Shown here piece by piece: positions 8,110 to 17,127 of a stretch of DNA of 64,000 nt (its first letter is position 1; every line of letters begins with the position of its first letter). The notes under the pieces are model-generated. The model did no database searches and was not told the origin of the DNA. It worked only from the letters and a program-made list of their open reading frames with translations. The stretch is from assembly GCA_015056765.1 (NCBI GenBank), contig SVFQ01000002.1, positions 1 to 64,000 of the forward strand, given 5' to 3'. The position numbers and the translations under genes are program-made. This DNA comes from Lachnospiraceae bacterium (GTDB lineage: Bacteria; Bacillota; Clostridia; Lachnospirales; Lachnospiraceae).

Positions 8110-10666
8110 CGGATATGGAAGTATTTATATAAAAAGCGCGAATTTGGAGTACTTATTCTTCTTTTGTTTTCAAACACTAGCATTATTTGCCTTTGTCGTG
8201 CTATTCTTATTAATTCATCCTAGTGGAAACAGGCTGCTTTTATTCTTGATGGCCATGGAAATGAGTCTTGGTTTTATGATGATTGCCAGACTGGATATGC
8301 AAAAGGCAGTAAGACAATTTGAAGCAACCCTTTTGGCCCTTACTTGTATGCTACTGGTGCCGATTATCTGTAAGCGTTTTACACGTTTTCGAGAGTACCA
8401 CCATGTTTATGCCATGATTGGTATTATTAGTCTAGCGCTTGTGTTATTGCTTGGTACTGCAACCCATGGATCCAAGGTGAGCTTTACGGTGCTTCATGTA
8501 CGCTTTCAACCCTCAGAAATCATAAAGATAGTATATTTACTGTTTCTTGCCAGTGCTTTAAGGAAAAAAGAAAAAACCATCAAGGATTTTTTATATGTCA
8601 GTCTTATTAGTGCTGCCCACGTGCTGATTTTGGTCGCATCAAAAGACTTGGGAAGTGCCCTTATTTTCTTTATGGTGTATTTATTTGTATGCACTTTGGC
8701 ATTTCGGGCTATTTGGCTTTTGGCTTTGGGACTTGTTTGTGCTTCCGGTTTTTCCGTCTTGGCCTATCGGATGTTTCCACACATACGTGTTAGGGTAAAA
8801 GCTTTCTTGGATCCCTGGTCGGTGATAGATGGACAAGGATACCAGATTGCGCAGTCTTTATTTGCTATTTCCCGTGGTGGAGCCTTTGGATTAGGCTTCT
8901 TTGGTGGTTCGTCGAAATCGATTCCGTATGTAGAGCAGGATTTCATGTTTTCAGCTGTGGCAGAAGAGCTAGGAATGCTATTTGCTGTTATTTTGATTTT
9001 GATTTGTCTTTGTCTGTTTTTAACGCTACAGAAAGCCAGCATGGAAAGCAAATTTGGGTTTGACCGACTGTTCCTGTTTGGAGCAAGTATTTTATATATC
9101 TTTCAAGTCTTTTTAACAGTTGGTGGCGGAGTGAAGTTTATACCGCTTACCGGGGTTACCTTGCCTTTTGTTAGTGCCGGCGGCAGTTCTATTTTGTCCT
9201 CCGTACTGTTAATCGCCTTTTGCGAAATTATGATGATGGAGGAGGAAGAGGGCAAACCTGTCAAGGTACAGAAGAACGGTTATCTAATGGAATATCTTTC
9301 CGGTGTGTTACTGTTTGTCATGTTACTTCTTGCAACTATGGTTTACATGCTATTTTACGTGAAGACCAATGAAGTAGAAATGGTGAATAATAGTTATAAT
9401 GCCACGGATGTGATTTATGAAAAGCAAACCTCCAGGGGTAATATTTTAGCCAGAGATGGGCAAATGCTAGCGCAAACCAAAGGGGGCTTTAACCGCAGCT
9501 ACCCGTATCATAATGTATTTTCTCATATTGTGGGGTATAACACGAAGGGCCGCTTTGGTATAGAGGCTGCTGCCAATTACTATCTGTTACAATCGGATGT
9601 GCCGCTTGCAAAGCAAATTGAGAATCAAAAGTACGGAAGAAAAAATCCGGGAAATAACGTATATACAACCCTGGATCCCACGTTGCAAAAAGCAGCCTAT
9701 GACGCCCTTGGTGCATATAACGGAGCGATTGTGGTGACGAAACCTTCTACCGGCGAAGTACTTGCCATGGTCTCCAAGCCGGACTTTGATCCGGAACAGA
9801 TTGATGAGATTTGGGATCAGGTATCTAAAGATGAGGATTCCTCCGTACTGGTAAATAGAGCCATAAATGGAATCTACCCGCCGGGTTCCACGTTTAAAAT
9901 AGTAACAGCACTTGAATATATGAGAGAATATCCTGAAACTTTTTCAGAATATTCCTTTAAATGTGGAGGCTCTTTTGTATATGACGGGGAAAAGATTCAT
10001 TGCTACCATGGCACAAATCATGGACTGGTAAGCTTTAAGCAGGCTTTTGCAAAATCTTGCAACAGTTCCTTTGCTGATATATCCACGAAGTTGAATCAAG
10101 GTGCTTTTGCAAGTACCTGTCAATCTTTGTTATTTGATCAGGAAATCCCTTTTGAACTACCGGTTACGGAAAGCCATATTCTTGTGGGCGAAGGGGTTTC
10201 TATTGGGGAACGTATGCAGACTGCCATTGGTCAGGGGCGTACTACTATGTCACCATTTCATTTGAATCTCATTACCTGTGCCATCGCCAATGATGGTGTA
10301 TTGAAAATGCCATATGTTTTGGACCGGGTGGTTTCTGCGGATGGTAATTTAATCAAAGACTTAAAACCGAATCAGGAAATGCAACTTATGACACCCAAGG
10401 AAAGCTATGATTTGACTGCTCTTATGAGAGAAGTGGTAGATCATGGCACCGGTACAAAGCTTTCCGGAAAATCCTATACAGTGGCTGGCAAAACAGGCTC
10501 TGCGGAGTATAATAAAAATAGTGATTCCCATGCTTGGTTTACAGGATTTGCTCCTGCGGTGAATCCGGAAGTGTGTATCACGGTTGTCATTGAGGGAGCC
10601 GGTAGTGGCGGCGATTATGCAGTTCCAACTGCCCGAAGGGTATTGGATGCTTATTTTGAGAGATAA
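8000..10666 (+). CDS. Fused SEDS glycosyltransferase (FtsW/RodA/SpoVE) and class B penicillin-binding protein
   Basis: A single chain carries both activities of a septal or elongation peptidoglycan synthase. Residues up to about 420 form a multi-span SEDS domain with the conserved DFMFSAVAEELGM loop and FIPLTGVTLPFVSAGGSS. A further membrane segment near 430-455 leads into a transpeptidase. RGNILARDGQ marks the start of the extracellular part, S630-T-F-K633 (PPGSTFKIV) is the acylation motif, S686-C-N688 the second, and K831-T-G the third. Normally these are two proteins. The frame opens at a TTG (8000) without a ribosome binding site, and the first residues do not look like a SEDS N-terminus, so the true start is probably GTG 7945 across a frameshift, giving about 906 residues. 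Confidence 0.9.
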   Translation: MQDCLRYSLMWRLHRNLKKSELFHMCLGLSLVGFLFSGYGSIYIKSANLEYLFFFCFQTLALFAFVVLFLLIHPSGNRLLLFLMAMEMSLGFMMIARLDMQKAVRQFEATLLALTCMLLVPIICKRFTRFREYHHVYAMIGIISLALVLLLGTATHGSKVSFTVLHVRFQPSEIIKIVYLLFLASALRKKEKTIKDFLYVSLISAAHVLILVASKDLGSALIFFMVYLFVCTLAFRAIWLLALGLVCASGFSVLAYRMFPHIRVRVKAFLDPWSVIDGQGYQIAQSLFAISRGGAFGLGFFGGSSKSIPYVEQDFMFSAVAEELGMLFAVILILICLCLFLTLQKASMESKFGFDRLFLFGASILYIFQVFLTVGGGVKFIPLTGVTLPFVSAGGSSILSSVLLIAFCEIMMMEEEEGKPVKVQKNGYLMEYLSGVLLFVMLLLATMVYMLFYVKTNEVEMVNNSYNATDVIYEKQTSRGNILARDGQMLAQTKGGFNRSYPYHNVFSHIVGYNTKGRFGIEAAANYYLLQSDVPLAKQIENQKYGRKNPGNNVYTTLDPTLQKAAYDALGAYNGAIVVTKPSTGEVLAMVSKPDFDPEQIDEIWDQVSKDEDSSVLVNRAINGIYPPGSTFKIVTALEYMREYPETFSEYSFKCGGSFVYDGEKIHCYHGTNHGLVSFKQAFAKSCNSSFADISTKLNQGAFASTCQSLLFDQEIPFELPVTESHILVGEGVSIGERMQTAIGQGRTTMSPFHLNLITCAIANDGVLKMPYVLDRVVSADGNLIKDLKPNQEMQLMTPKESYDLTALMREVVDHGTGTKLSGKSYTVAGKTGSAEYNKNSDSHAWFTGFAPAVNPEVCITVVIEGAGSGGDYAVPTARRVLDAYFER

Positions 10667-10677
10667 AAGGGGTTCTT

Positions 10678-11133
10678 ATGGAAGCAACTAGCTGTGGCGG
10701 CATCGTCATATATAGAGGTAAAATACTTCTTCTGTACAAGAATTATAAAAACCGTTATGAAGGCTGGGTACTTCCCAAAGGAACGGTAGAAGAAGGGGAA
10801 AGCCATTTGGAAACTGCTCTTCGAGAAGTGAAGGAGGAATCCGGCGTAGAGGCCAGAGCGGTGAAATATATTGGTAGCAGTAGTTATCACTTTTCTGTGA
10901 ATCAGGAGAGTATTGAAAAACAGGTTCATTGGTATTTGATGATGGCAGATAGCTATTTTAGTAAGCCTCAAAAAGAAGAATATTTTGAGGACAGTGGCTA
11001 TTATAAATATCATGAGGCTTATCACTTGCTAAAGTTTCCAAATGAACGAGAGATTCTGGAAGAGGCTTACAAAGAATATCTCAGATTGCGTAAAAATAAA
11101 AAATGGAACCCAAAATCCTTGGATTCCATCTAA
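10678..11133 (+). CDS. Nudix hydrolase
   Basis: Nudix enzymes cleave nucleoside diphosphates linked to another moiety. The 151 residues carry a complete Nudix box, G-x5-E-x7-REV-x-EE-x-GV, in GTVEEGESHLETALREVKEE. GGGG stands upstream of the ATG and the gene begins 11 bases after the SEDS-PBP fusion, so it is probably in the same transcript. The preceding WVLPKG resembles diadenosine polyphosphate hydrolases, but I cannot assign a substrate. Confidence 0.9.
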   Translation: MEATSCGGIVIYRGKILLLYKNYKNRYEGWVLPKGTVEEGESHLETALREVKEESGVEARAVKYIGSSSYHFSVNQESIEKQVHWYLMMADSYFSKPQKEEYFEDSGYYKYHEAYHLLKFPNEREILEEAYKEYLRLRKNKKWNPKSLDSI

Positions 11134-11136
11134 GAG

Positions 11137-11172
11137 ATTGTCACTATGTTTATAGCATAGTGACAATTTTTG
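11137..11172. terminator. Bidirectional terminator between convergent genes
   Basis: ATTGTCACTATG and CATAGTGACAAT form a perfect 12-bp stem with a seven-base loop. T runs on the plus side and A-rich sequence on the other side allow use in both directions. The stem overlaps the stop codon of the minus-strand HD-GYP gene. Confidence 0.85.
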
Positions 11173-12208
11173 TATCTGTCATACGACTAAGGTCAAAGAG
11201 GTGATGTTCATTATCCTCTAGAATCGGCTTTGACAGATTGTTATTGTTAATATAACGAATAATCATTTCTTTTCCGTTGCTTAGTAATACCTTACGACCA
11301 ACCAGCATGTTGGATAAGTGCTGCATGATGGGAAGAAGATACCCAATATCGTATTTTACCATTCCATCTTCTTGAAGGGTACTAATGATTTCTAACGGCA
11401 ATTTTGCACTGCGGTACGTTCTGGCTGCGGAAAGTGCCTCGTAAGTATCAATAATAGCTAGAATCTTTGCGTACTTGCTAATATCTTCTCGCTTTAAATG
11501 ATTCGGATAACCGGAACCATCTACCCGTTCGTGGTGTGAAAGCACCGCCATGCATACATCATAAGGTGCGGCAGATTGCATGAGCATATCATAGCCTAAA
11601 GTGGTATGGCGTTGAATCTCCAGCTTTTCTTCCGGTGTATAGATGCCGGTTTTCCATAATAATTCATTGGGGAGCAGAAGCTTTCCGATATCATAAACAA
11701 AGGCAGCTTGTATAAGAATCAGTTTTTCGGCATTGGTAAATTGACACCAGTCTGCAAAGGTTCCTGCCAGCAATGCGGATTTGAAGCAATGGGCATGGGT
11801 GATTTCATCCTCGGCAACCATTTGGTTATACATATAATCGATTAAATCTTCATCTGTGCGAATTGTTTTTCGGACAGAATCATAAAGAGAGAGTAAAGCG
11901 GGGAAGTTAATGGTATAATGTTTTGTAATGAGATTCATGATTGTTTCTTTGTAGGTAGCGTAAGCTTCCTGATAACTATTCATGAACTTCTTAAATCCCG
12001 GAGAAACTTGGACTCTTTCAAAATAGGTATTGGCCAAATCCATGGCATCTAAGACATCTACAACCATAACATTGTAGCGTTTGAATTTAGAAATGAGTTT
12101 GAGATTTACTTCATCTCCTTTTTTGGCGATGACATCGCCACGATGACTAAGCACATCCGTGCCTAAAATCATTCCTTCTTGTAACGAAATACAAGCAACA
12201 GTTTGCAT
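11150..12208 (-). CDS. HD-GYP-like phosphohydrolase with altered HD motif
   Basis: HD-GYP domains typically hydrolyse cyclic di-GMP. The 352 residues have an N-terminal region of about 100 residues (TVACISLQEGMILGTDVLSH) and an HD-GYP domain from about 120. HHERVDGSGYP, the GYP signature, and RHTTLGYDML are intact, but the metal-binding HD of HDIGK reads YDIGK, with Tyr at residue 172. The usual upstream His may be HAHCFKS. Loss of this ligand suggests reduced or absent catalysis, so it may be a c-di-GMP binding relic. Start ATG has GGGGG upstream. It is monocistronic and divergent from the ytfI-ytfJ cluster. Confidence 0.85.
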   Translation of the reverse strand: MQTVACISLQEGMILGTDVLSHRGDVIAKKGDEVNLKLISKFKRYNVMVVDVLDAMDLANTYFERVQVSPGFKKFMNSYQEAYATYKETIMNLITKHYTINFPALLSLYDSVRKTIRTDEDLIDYMYNQMVAEDEITHAHCFKSALLAGTFADWCQFTNAEKLILIQAAFVYDIGKLLLPNELLWKTGIYTPEEKLEIQRHTTLGYDMLMQSAAPYDVCMAVLSHHERVDGSGYPNHLKREDISKYAKILAIIDTYEALSAARTYRSAKLPLEIISTLQEDGMVKYDIGYLLPIMQHLSNMLVGRKVLLSNGKEMIIRYINNNNLSKPILEDNEHHLFDLSRMTDTKIVTML

Positions 12209-12310
12209 ACATACCCCCGTAAGATTAATGTGGTGTAATGGTCATACCAGTTTTCTTTTAATCATAGTATCACATACAGACAGGGCTTGCACAGAAATTT
12301 GGAGAAATAC

Positions 12311-12634
12311 ATGAAATTCTTTCGGTATTTGTTTTGGGGTGATGATATCCCGGAAAAGGAACGAAATCAGATTCGTTTTTATTTAAAAGTTCATAAGAAA
12401 ACAGTAATGGTATACCTGATTACGTTAAATCAAGGATCGGATCAGCTGGATATTACCTATAGTCCTGTTTTTTTACAGCGATTCTATCATATACATCCCC
12501 CTTTTGTAGTGGGAATTACAAAATCAAAAGAATCCGCCCTAGAAGTTGTTAGGCAGATGGTGGAAGATTGCGTGGCTTTATACGGAAATGCTGACTTAAA
12601 ATACTATTTAGCTCATTACGGAGAGAATCATTAA
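12311..12634 (+). CDS. Conserved protein of unknown function upstream of ytfI
   Basis: I do not recognise this family. The start is set at ATG 12311 because GGAG stands 6-9 bases upstream; the longer frame from TTG 12287 has no such site. The product is 107 residues, beginning MKFFRYLFWGDDIPEKER, with no signal peptide or membrane span and a mixed alpha/beta look. It lies 3 bases before the DUF2953 gene and so is in one operon with the ytfI-ytfJ pair, which suggests a sporulation-linked or envelope-linked role by context only. Confidence 0.75.
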   Translation: MKFFRYLFWGDDIPEKERNQIRFYLKVHKKTVMVYLITLNQGSDQLDITYSPVFLQRFYHIHPPFVVGITKSKESALEVVRQMVEDCVALYGNADLKYYLAHYGENH

Positions 12635-12637
12635 TTT

Positions 12638-13561
12638 ATGGCACATGTACTGGCTGTTTTATGGCTGATTTTGAAAATCATATTATGGATTTTGCTAGGT
12701 ATACTCTGTATCGTTTTGCTTTTTCTTATTTGTCCCTTTACGTATAAAGGGAGCTTTTATAAGCAAGAAGAAAGCATTAAGGCGAGTGGGGCTTTTCATG
12801 ACTTTTTATTTCTTTTTGGCATGAAAGCAAACTATCAAGAGTCTCTTTCTGTGAAAGTTCGCATTTTATTTTTTACGGTTTATGACTCAGCAAAGCCAAA
12901 AGAAAAATCAAAATCAAATACAAAATCAAACACGAATTCAGAGGTAATCGATAACCCTCCTGCTTCCGATGAAAATCCTGTCATATCTTCAGAGACAGCT
13001 TTTGAAGAAGTGAAACCAGCACAGGTTACAGAGGAATCCAAACCTGCTCAAGAAAACGCTTCTTTAGAGCCGCAAGAGCCTGGCAAAGAGAAAGAAAATA
13101 CTTCAAAATGGAGCCGAATGATTCAGGAGCTCTGTAACAAAGATTTAACAATTGATAGTGTTTATGATAAAATAGAGAATAAAATTGATGCCTATAACAG
13201 GACTACGGATTTATTCGCGGGACCGCTTATGACTCACTTTTGGTCGGTGATGAAAGCAGAAATAAGGCGAGTACTAAAGCATATCCTTCCGAGAATTAAG
13301 GGATATGTTGAATTTGGTATGGAAGATCCGGCTACCACCGGTTATCTTCTGGGATTTTTAGTGACCCTTACGGGTATCAAGCCAAAGAATTTACATATTT
13401 ACGGTAATTTTGATAAACAAATGCTGGATGCAGATATTAACTGCAAAGGTCGCATTAGACTGATTGTACTGTTATTTGTATTATTAAGAGTATATTTTGC
13501 CGGTCATTTGAAAGAAGTAATGAAGCAGGCTGAGATTACGAAAAATAAATGGAGGACATAA
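12638..13561 (+). CDS. ytfI: DUF2953 membrane protein (YtfI-like)
   Basis: DUF2953 proteins are of unknown biochemical function and are encoded beside the spore protein YtfJ/GerW in Bacillus and Clostridia. The 307 residues start with a long hydrophobic anchor (LILKIILWILLGILCIVLLF). A low-complexity Ser/Lys/Glu/Pro stretch (about 85-155) follows. The DUF2953 core covers about 175-300 (EFGMEDPATTGYLLGFL, IYGNFDKQMLDADINCKGRI). The ytfJ homolog follows after 3 bases, which supports the assignment. Confidence 0.82.
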   Translation: MAHVLAVLWLILKIILWILLGILCIVLLFLICPFTYKGSFYKQEESIKASGAFHDFLFLFGMKANYQESLSVKVRILFFTVYDSAKPKEKSKSNTKSNTNSEVIDNPPASDENPVISSETAFEEVKPAQVTEESKPAQENASLEPQEPGKEKENTSKWSRMIQELCNKDLTIDSVYDKIENKIDAYNRTTDLFAGPLMTHFWSVMKAEIRRVLKHILPRIKGYVEFGMEDPATTGYLLGFLVTLTGIKPKNLHIYGNFDKQMLDADINCKGRIRLIVLLFVLLRVYFAGHLKEVMKQAEITKNKWRT

Positions 13562-13564
13562 TTC

Positions 13565-13957
13565 ATGGCAGAAAACAGATTCCCTGCTGCAGTAGATGCG
13601 CTGATGCAGGGACTTGATGGCTTTTTCACTTCAAAAACAGTTGTGGGGGAGCCTGTACAAGTAGGTGACACCATTATCGTTCCATTGGTTGATGTAAGCT
13701 TTGGCGTTGGGGCCGGTTCTAATCAACGTGATAAGAAAGATGCTTCTATGGGAGGCATGGGCGGTAAGATGACGCCAAATGCGGTTCTTGTTATTAAAGA
13801 CGGTCATACAAAACTGATTAATGTAAAAAAACAAGACTCCATGACAAAATTACTGGATATGATTCCGGATTTGGTGGATCGTTTTACACAGCCAAATATG
13901 GAAGAAGATGTAACTAAGGATGAAGCAGTAGATATGGCATTTCCGGAAGAGGAATAG
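13565..13957 (+). CDS. ytfJ: Sporulation protein YtfJ / GerW
   Basis: GerW (YtfJ) is a spore-associated protein required for germination with some germinants in B. subtilis. The 130 residues match the family throughout: ALMQGLDGFFTSKTVVGEPV, the glycine-rich core VSFGVGAGSN, and MTPNAVLVIKDGHTKLI. GGAGG precedes the ATG. It is the third gene of a tight cluster with the DUF2953 gene and suggests that the organism can or once could sporulate. Confidence 0.9.
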   Translation: MAENRFPAAVDALMQGLDGFFTSKTVVGEPVQVGDTIIVPLVDVSFGVGAGSNQRDKKDASMGGMGGKMTPNAVLVIKDGHTKLINVKKQDSMTKLLDMIPDLVDRFTQPNMEEDVTKDEAVDMAFPEEE

Positions 13958-13975
13958 CCACTTAGGGAAGTAAGT

Positions 13976-14656
13976 ATGGATATGGTTGAAATCACACTGG
14001 ATAGCCTCGAAAAATTAGAAACACTTGATAATCAGGCAAGTGAGGTCGAAATCAACAATTCAGCAGTAGTTTCTGAGGATTCCGAATCTGCAAAAGGAAA
14101 TACGGAAGAAAAAGAAATTGCATTTGAAAACATGGAAATAACACCTGAGACATTGGATACCATGTCAGAAGGCGAATTAAAAAAGATGAAGCTTTGGCTT
14201 TTTACAGAGAATGTCAGAGTAGCCACGGAAAAGAAAAACATGGAAGATATGAGAGAACGTTTCATCGAAGAACGTACTCAGTTCCAGGAAGAAATGAAAA
14301 CTTTAAACCAGGCTATTTTACAATCTCGTAAAAGACTTAAACAAGAAGAACAATTCTTTACAGCAAAGATGCAGATTTTACAAAATGGATTTGCAGAACT
14401 GGAAATGGATCGTAAAGAGTTAGAACGGGAAAAGAAGGCCTTTGAGGCTGAAAAAGCTTTAGAAGCAAGTAGCCCTAAGCAGCAGAATTTCTTAGATGAT
14501 GCGGATGTTTTATTTGCCGGAGTCAATAGCCCGATGGCTTTAAAGAAGAGATATCGAGATCTTCTTAAAATCTATCATCCTGATAATGTTGCAGGTGATA
14601 GTAGGGTTGTCTTAGTGATTAATCAAGAGTATGAAAGATTAAGCAGCCTTTTATAA
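13976..14656 (+). CDS. Coiled-coil protein with C-terminal J domain
   Basis: J domains stimulate the ATPase of Hsp70 (DnaK). The 226 residues are mostly acidic or coiled coil (about 85-165, many E/K/Q). A compact J-domain-like segment sits at the very C-terminus: MALKKRYRDLLKIYHPDNV, with the essential HPD tripeptide, then INQEYERLSS. A J domain is usually N-terminal, so this arrangement is unusual though seen in Lachnospiraceae. It follows ytfJ by 18 bases and ends at a terminator. Client and cellular role are unknown. Confidence 0.8.
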   Translation: MDMVEITLDSLEKLETLDNQASEVEINNSAVVSEDSESAKGNTEEKEIAFENMEITPETLDTMSEGELKKMKLWLFTENVRVATEKKNMEDMRERFIEERTQFQEEMKTLNQAILQSRKRLKQEEQFFTAKMQILQNGFAELEMDRKELEREKKAFEAEKALEASSPKQQNFLDDADVLFAGVNSPMALKKRYRDLLKIYHPDNVAGDSRVVLVINQEYERLSSLL

Positions 14657-14672
14657 TTGAAAATGAGTACTA

Positions 14673-14704
14673 AAAAACCCTTCTAAAAAGAAGGGTTTTT
14701 GTTT
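14673..14704. terminator. Bidirectional terminator between J-domain gene and rpmB
   Basis: AAAAACCCTTC and GAAGGGTTTTT form an 11-bp stem around TAAAAA, with T-rich tails in both directions. Confidence 0.9.
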
Positions 14705-14729
14705 TGCCTATATGATCAATAGTAGAAGA

Positions 14730-14915
14730 TTAAGCTCTTTCTACAGCACCGGATCTGAGGCATCTTGTACATACGTGCATTGTCTTAGCAACGCTATTTA
14801 CTTTGCACTTTACAGTTTTGATATTAGAATTCCAGATTCTGTTGGATCTTCTATGAGAATGGCTTACTGCATTTCCAAAATGAGCGCCTTTTCCACAAAT
14901 ATCACACTTAGCCAT
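14730..14915 (-). CDS. rpmB: 50S ribosomal protein L28
   Basis: L28 is a small subunit protein of the 50S particle. The start at 14915 gives MAKCDICGKGAHFGNAVSHS, 61 residues, with AGGAGG seven bases upstream; the frame is open further upstream but has no support there. Two CxxC pairs (CDIC and CTRC) make this the zinc-binding C+ form. It is transcribed away from the asp23 gene, and rpmB-asp23-fakA-recG is a conserved neighbourhood in Firmicutes. Confidence 0.97.
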   Translation of the reverse strand: MAKCDICGKGAHFGNAVSHSHRRSNRIWNSNIKTVKCKVNSVAKTMHVCTRCLRSGAVERA

Positions 14916-14982
14916 CTTCGCACCTCCTAACGGCATTTGCTAATAATTATCTAAATCAACGTGCTCTTTACGCAACATTAGT

Positions 14983-15011
14983 ATAATATCAGAAACAATA
15001 TCTGATTGCAA
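14983..15011 (-). promoter_or_regulatory. Sigma-A type promoter of rpmB
   Basis: On the minus strand TTGCAA (15006-15011) is separated by 17 bases from TATTAT (14983-14988). The spacer and -10 contain a short ATCAG...CTGAT dyad, which may be incidental. Confidence 0.65.
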
Positions 15012-15108
15012 GGGCTTTTTTCAAAAAAACTAAAGTATAAATCTTTCTTTTTATGAAAAGGACTGTTATAATAAACAAATAATGCGGTTTTACAAAAGGA
15101 GGATGCAT

Positions 15109-15468
15109 ATGAAAGGCTCTTCAATGAATACCCATTTAGGGAACATTGTAATCGACAATGAGGTCATTGCACAATTCGCCGGTACGGTTGCTATGGAAAG
15201 CTTTGGCGTTGTCGGTATGTCCGGTATCAATGTAAAAGACGGACTTGTTTCTTTACTAAAAAAAGAAAACCTTTCTAAAGGTATCAATGTAACAGTGCGC
15301 AATCATAAGTTATACTTGGATTTTCATATCATTGTGTCTTATGGTGTAAGTATTATGGCTGTTGCAGATAATCTGGTAGAAACTGTGAAATATAGAGTAG
15401 AAGATTTTACCGGTTTAGAAGTACAGAAAGTGAATGTTTACGTAGAAGGCGTTCGCGCTATCGATTAG
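15109..15468 (+). CDS. Asp23/Gls24 family envelope stress protein (YloU-like)
   Basis: Asp23 family proteins are small cytoplasmic or membrane-associated proteins linked to envelope stress. The 119 residues show the family pattern: HLGNIVIDNEVIAQFAGTVA, then VRNHKLYLDFHIIVSYG. Of the ATGs at 15103 and 15109, the second has AGGAGG at the right distance of six bases. The TATAAT at 15067-15072 could be its promoter, though no good -35 is seen. The fakA-like gene follows, as yloU-yloV in B. subtilis. Confidence 0.9.
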   Translation: MKGSSMNTHLGNIVIDNEVIAQFAGTVAMESFGVVGMSGINVKDGLVSLLKKENLSKGINVTVRNHKLYLDFHIIVSYGVSIMAVADNLVETVKYRVEDFTGLEVQKVNVYVEGVRAID

Positions 15469-15493
15469 TAGACTAGTTTTGGAGGATAATTTC

Positions 15494-17122
15494 GTGGCTT
15501 ATACAACTATTGATTCCAAATTGCTTTCCCGTATGTTTATCGCGGGAGCTAAGAATCTGGAAGCGAAAAAAGAATGGATTAATGAATTAAATGTTTTCCC
15601 TGTTCCGGATGGTGATACAGGTACAAACATGACGATGACTATTATGTCTGCTGCCAGAGAATTGACACAGGTAGATGACAGCGATATGAAAGCTGTATGC
15701 AAGGCAATGTCATCCGGGTCTCTTAGAGGCGCCAGAGGTAATTCCGGCGTTATCTTATCCCAGTTAATCCGCGGTTTTACAAAAATCGTAAAAACCAAAG
15801 ATGCTCTTACTGTAGAGGATTTAAACGAAGCCTTTGATAAAGCAGTGGAAACAGCATATAAGGCGGTTATGAAGCCAAAAGAAGGAACCATTCTTACGGT
15901 TGCTAAGGGCGGCGCTGATAAAGCAAAAGAATTAGCTGCTCAGAACGTAGACATGGAGACTTTTATTCGTGAAGTCATTCTTTATATGGATGAAGTTCTG
16001 GATAAAACTCCGGATATGCTTCCTGTATTAAAACAGGCTGGCGTAGTGGATTCCGGCGGTCAGGGCCTGATGCAGGCTTTAAAGGGCGCACAGGATGTAT
16101 TCCTTGGTAAAGAAGTAGATTTATCCTTAGACGGGGATGGTTCTGCTGAGGAAGACGAAGAAGAAGAGAATGTGAAGTTTGTTTATGATACGAAATTTGA
16201 TGTATTACTTACAAAGAATTTCAACATCAAGACAGAGCAAGACTTTACAAAGTATCTTGAGAGTATTGGAGATAAAGCAAAAGTTACCGTATATGAGCAG
16301 GATGAAGTATTAGAAGTGTCTCTTCTGACCAATGATCCCGGACTTGTTTTACAGAAAGCATTGCTTTATGGTGAATTACACGATGTAGTGGTAACAAATC
16401 TTCGTACAAAAGATAAGACCATTACAAAGACAAAGAAAGAAGAAGAAATCCCTATGGAACATAAGGATATTGCATTTGTAGCAGTATCTGTAGGGGATGG
16501 TTTAAGCGAAATCTTCAAAGGTCTTGGCGCGGACTATATCATTGCCGGCGGTCAGACCATGAATCCAAGTACAGAAGACATTTTAAACGCAGTAGAGAAA
16601 TTAAATGCGGATCATGTCATTGTACTTCCTAATAACAAAAATATTATTTTAGCAGCAAATCAGGCACAGTCTCTTGTCACAGATAAGAAGCTTCATGTTG
16701 TACCTACAAAGACAATTCCGCAGGGAATTACCGCTTTGATTAACTTCATGCCAGACTTATCTGCAGAAGAAAATGTAGAAACCATGATAAGTGAAATCAC
16801 CAATGTAAAATCCGGTGAAGTTACTTACGCTGTTCGTGACACTCAGATTGATGGCAAAGACATTAAACAGGGCGATTACATGGGTATTGGTGATGCAGGT
16901 ATTCTTGCTGTAAATCCTGATAAAGAAGCCACTTCCATTGAAATGCTTCGTGAAATGTTAAAGGACGGCGCAGAGCTTATCAGCGTTTATTACGGCCAGG
17001 ATGTAGCAGAAGAGGAAGCTCAGAGCCTCGTTTCTAAGATTAACGAGTTCTTCCCTGGTGTAGATGTGGAACTGCAGTATGGTGGACAGCCTATTTACTA
17101 TTACATTATGAGCGCAGAATAA
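15494..17122 (+). CDS. fakA: DAK2/DegV-linked kinase, fatty acid kinase FakA-like (YloV)
   Basis: FakA phosphorylates fatty acids presented by FakB (DegV) proteins, so that host or recycled fatty acids enter phospholipid synthesis. The start is GTG 15494, eight bases after GGAGG, giving MAYTTIDSKLLSRMFIAGAK. The N-terminal DAK2 (DhaL-like) domain has the nucleotide/Mg site LNVFPVPDGDTGTNM and SSGSLRGARGNSGVILSQ. An acidic linker (about 215-230) leads to the C-terminal DegV-interacting domains, for 542 residues in all. A degV/fakB gene lies two genes downstream, which supports the functional pairing. Confidence 0.88.
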   Translation: MAYTTIDSKLLSRMFIAGAKNLEAKKEWINELNVFPVPDGDTGTNMTMTIMSAARELTQVDDSDMKAVCKAMSSGSLRGARGNSGVILSQLIRGFTKIVKTKDALTVEDLNEAFDKAVETAYKAVMKPKEGTILTVAKGGADKAKELAAQNVDMETFIREVILYMDEVLDKTPDMLPVLKQAGVVDSGGQGLMQALKGAQDVFLGKEVDLSLDGDGSAEEDEEEENVKFVYDTKFDVLLTKNFNIKTEQDFTKYLESIGDKAKVTVYEQDEVLEVSLLTNDPGLVLQKALLYGELHDVVVTNLRTKDKTITKTKKEEEIPMEHKDIAFVAVSVGDGLSEIFKGLGADYIIAGGQTMNPSTEDILNAVEKLNADHVIVLPNNKNIILAANQAQSLVTDKKLHVVPTKTIPQGITALINFMPDLSAEENVETMISEITNVKSGEVTYAVRDTQIDGKDIKQGDYMGIGDAGILAVNPDKEATSIEMLREMLKDGAELISVYYGQDVAEEEAQSLVSKINEFFPGVDVELQYGGQPIYYYIMSAE

Positions 17123-17127
17123 TAAGA

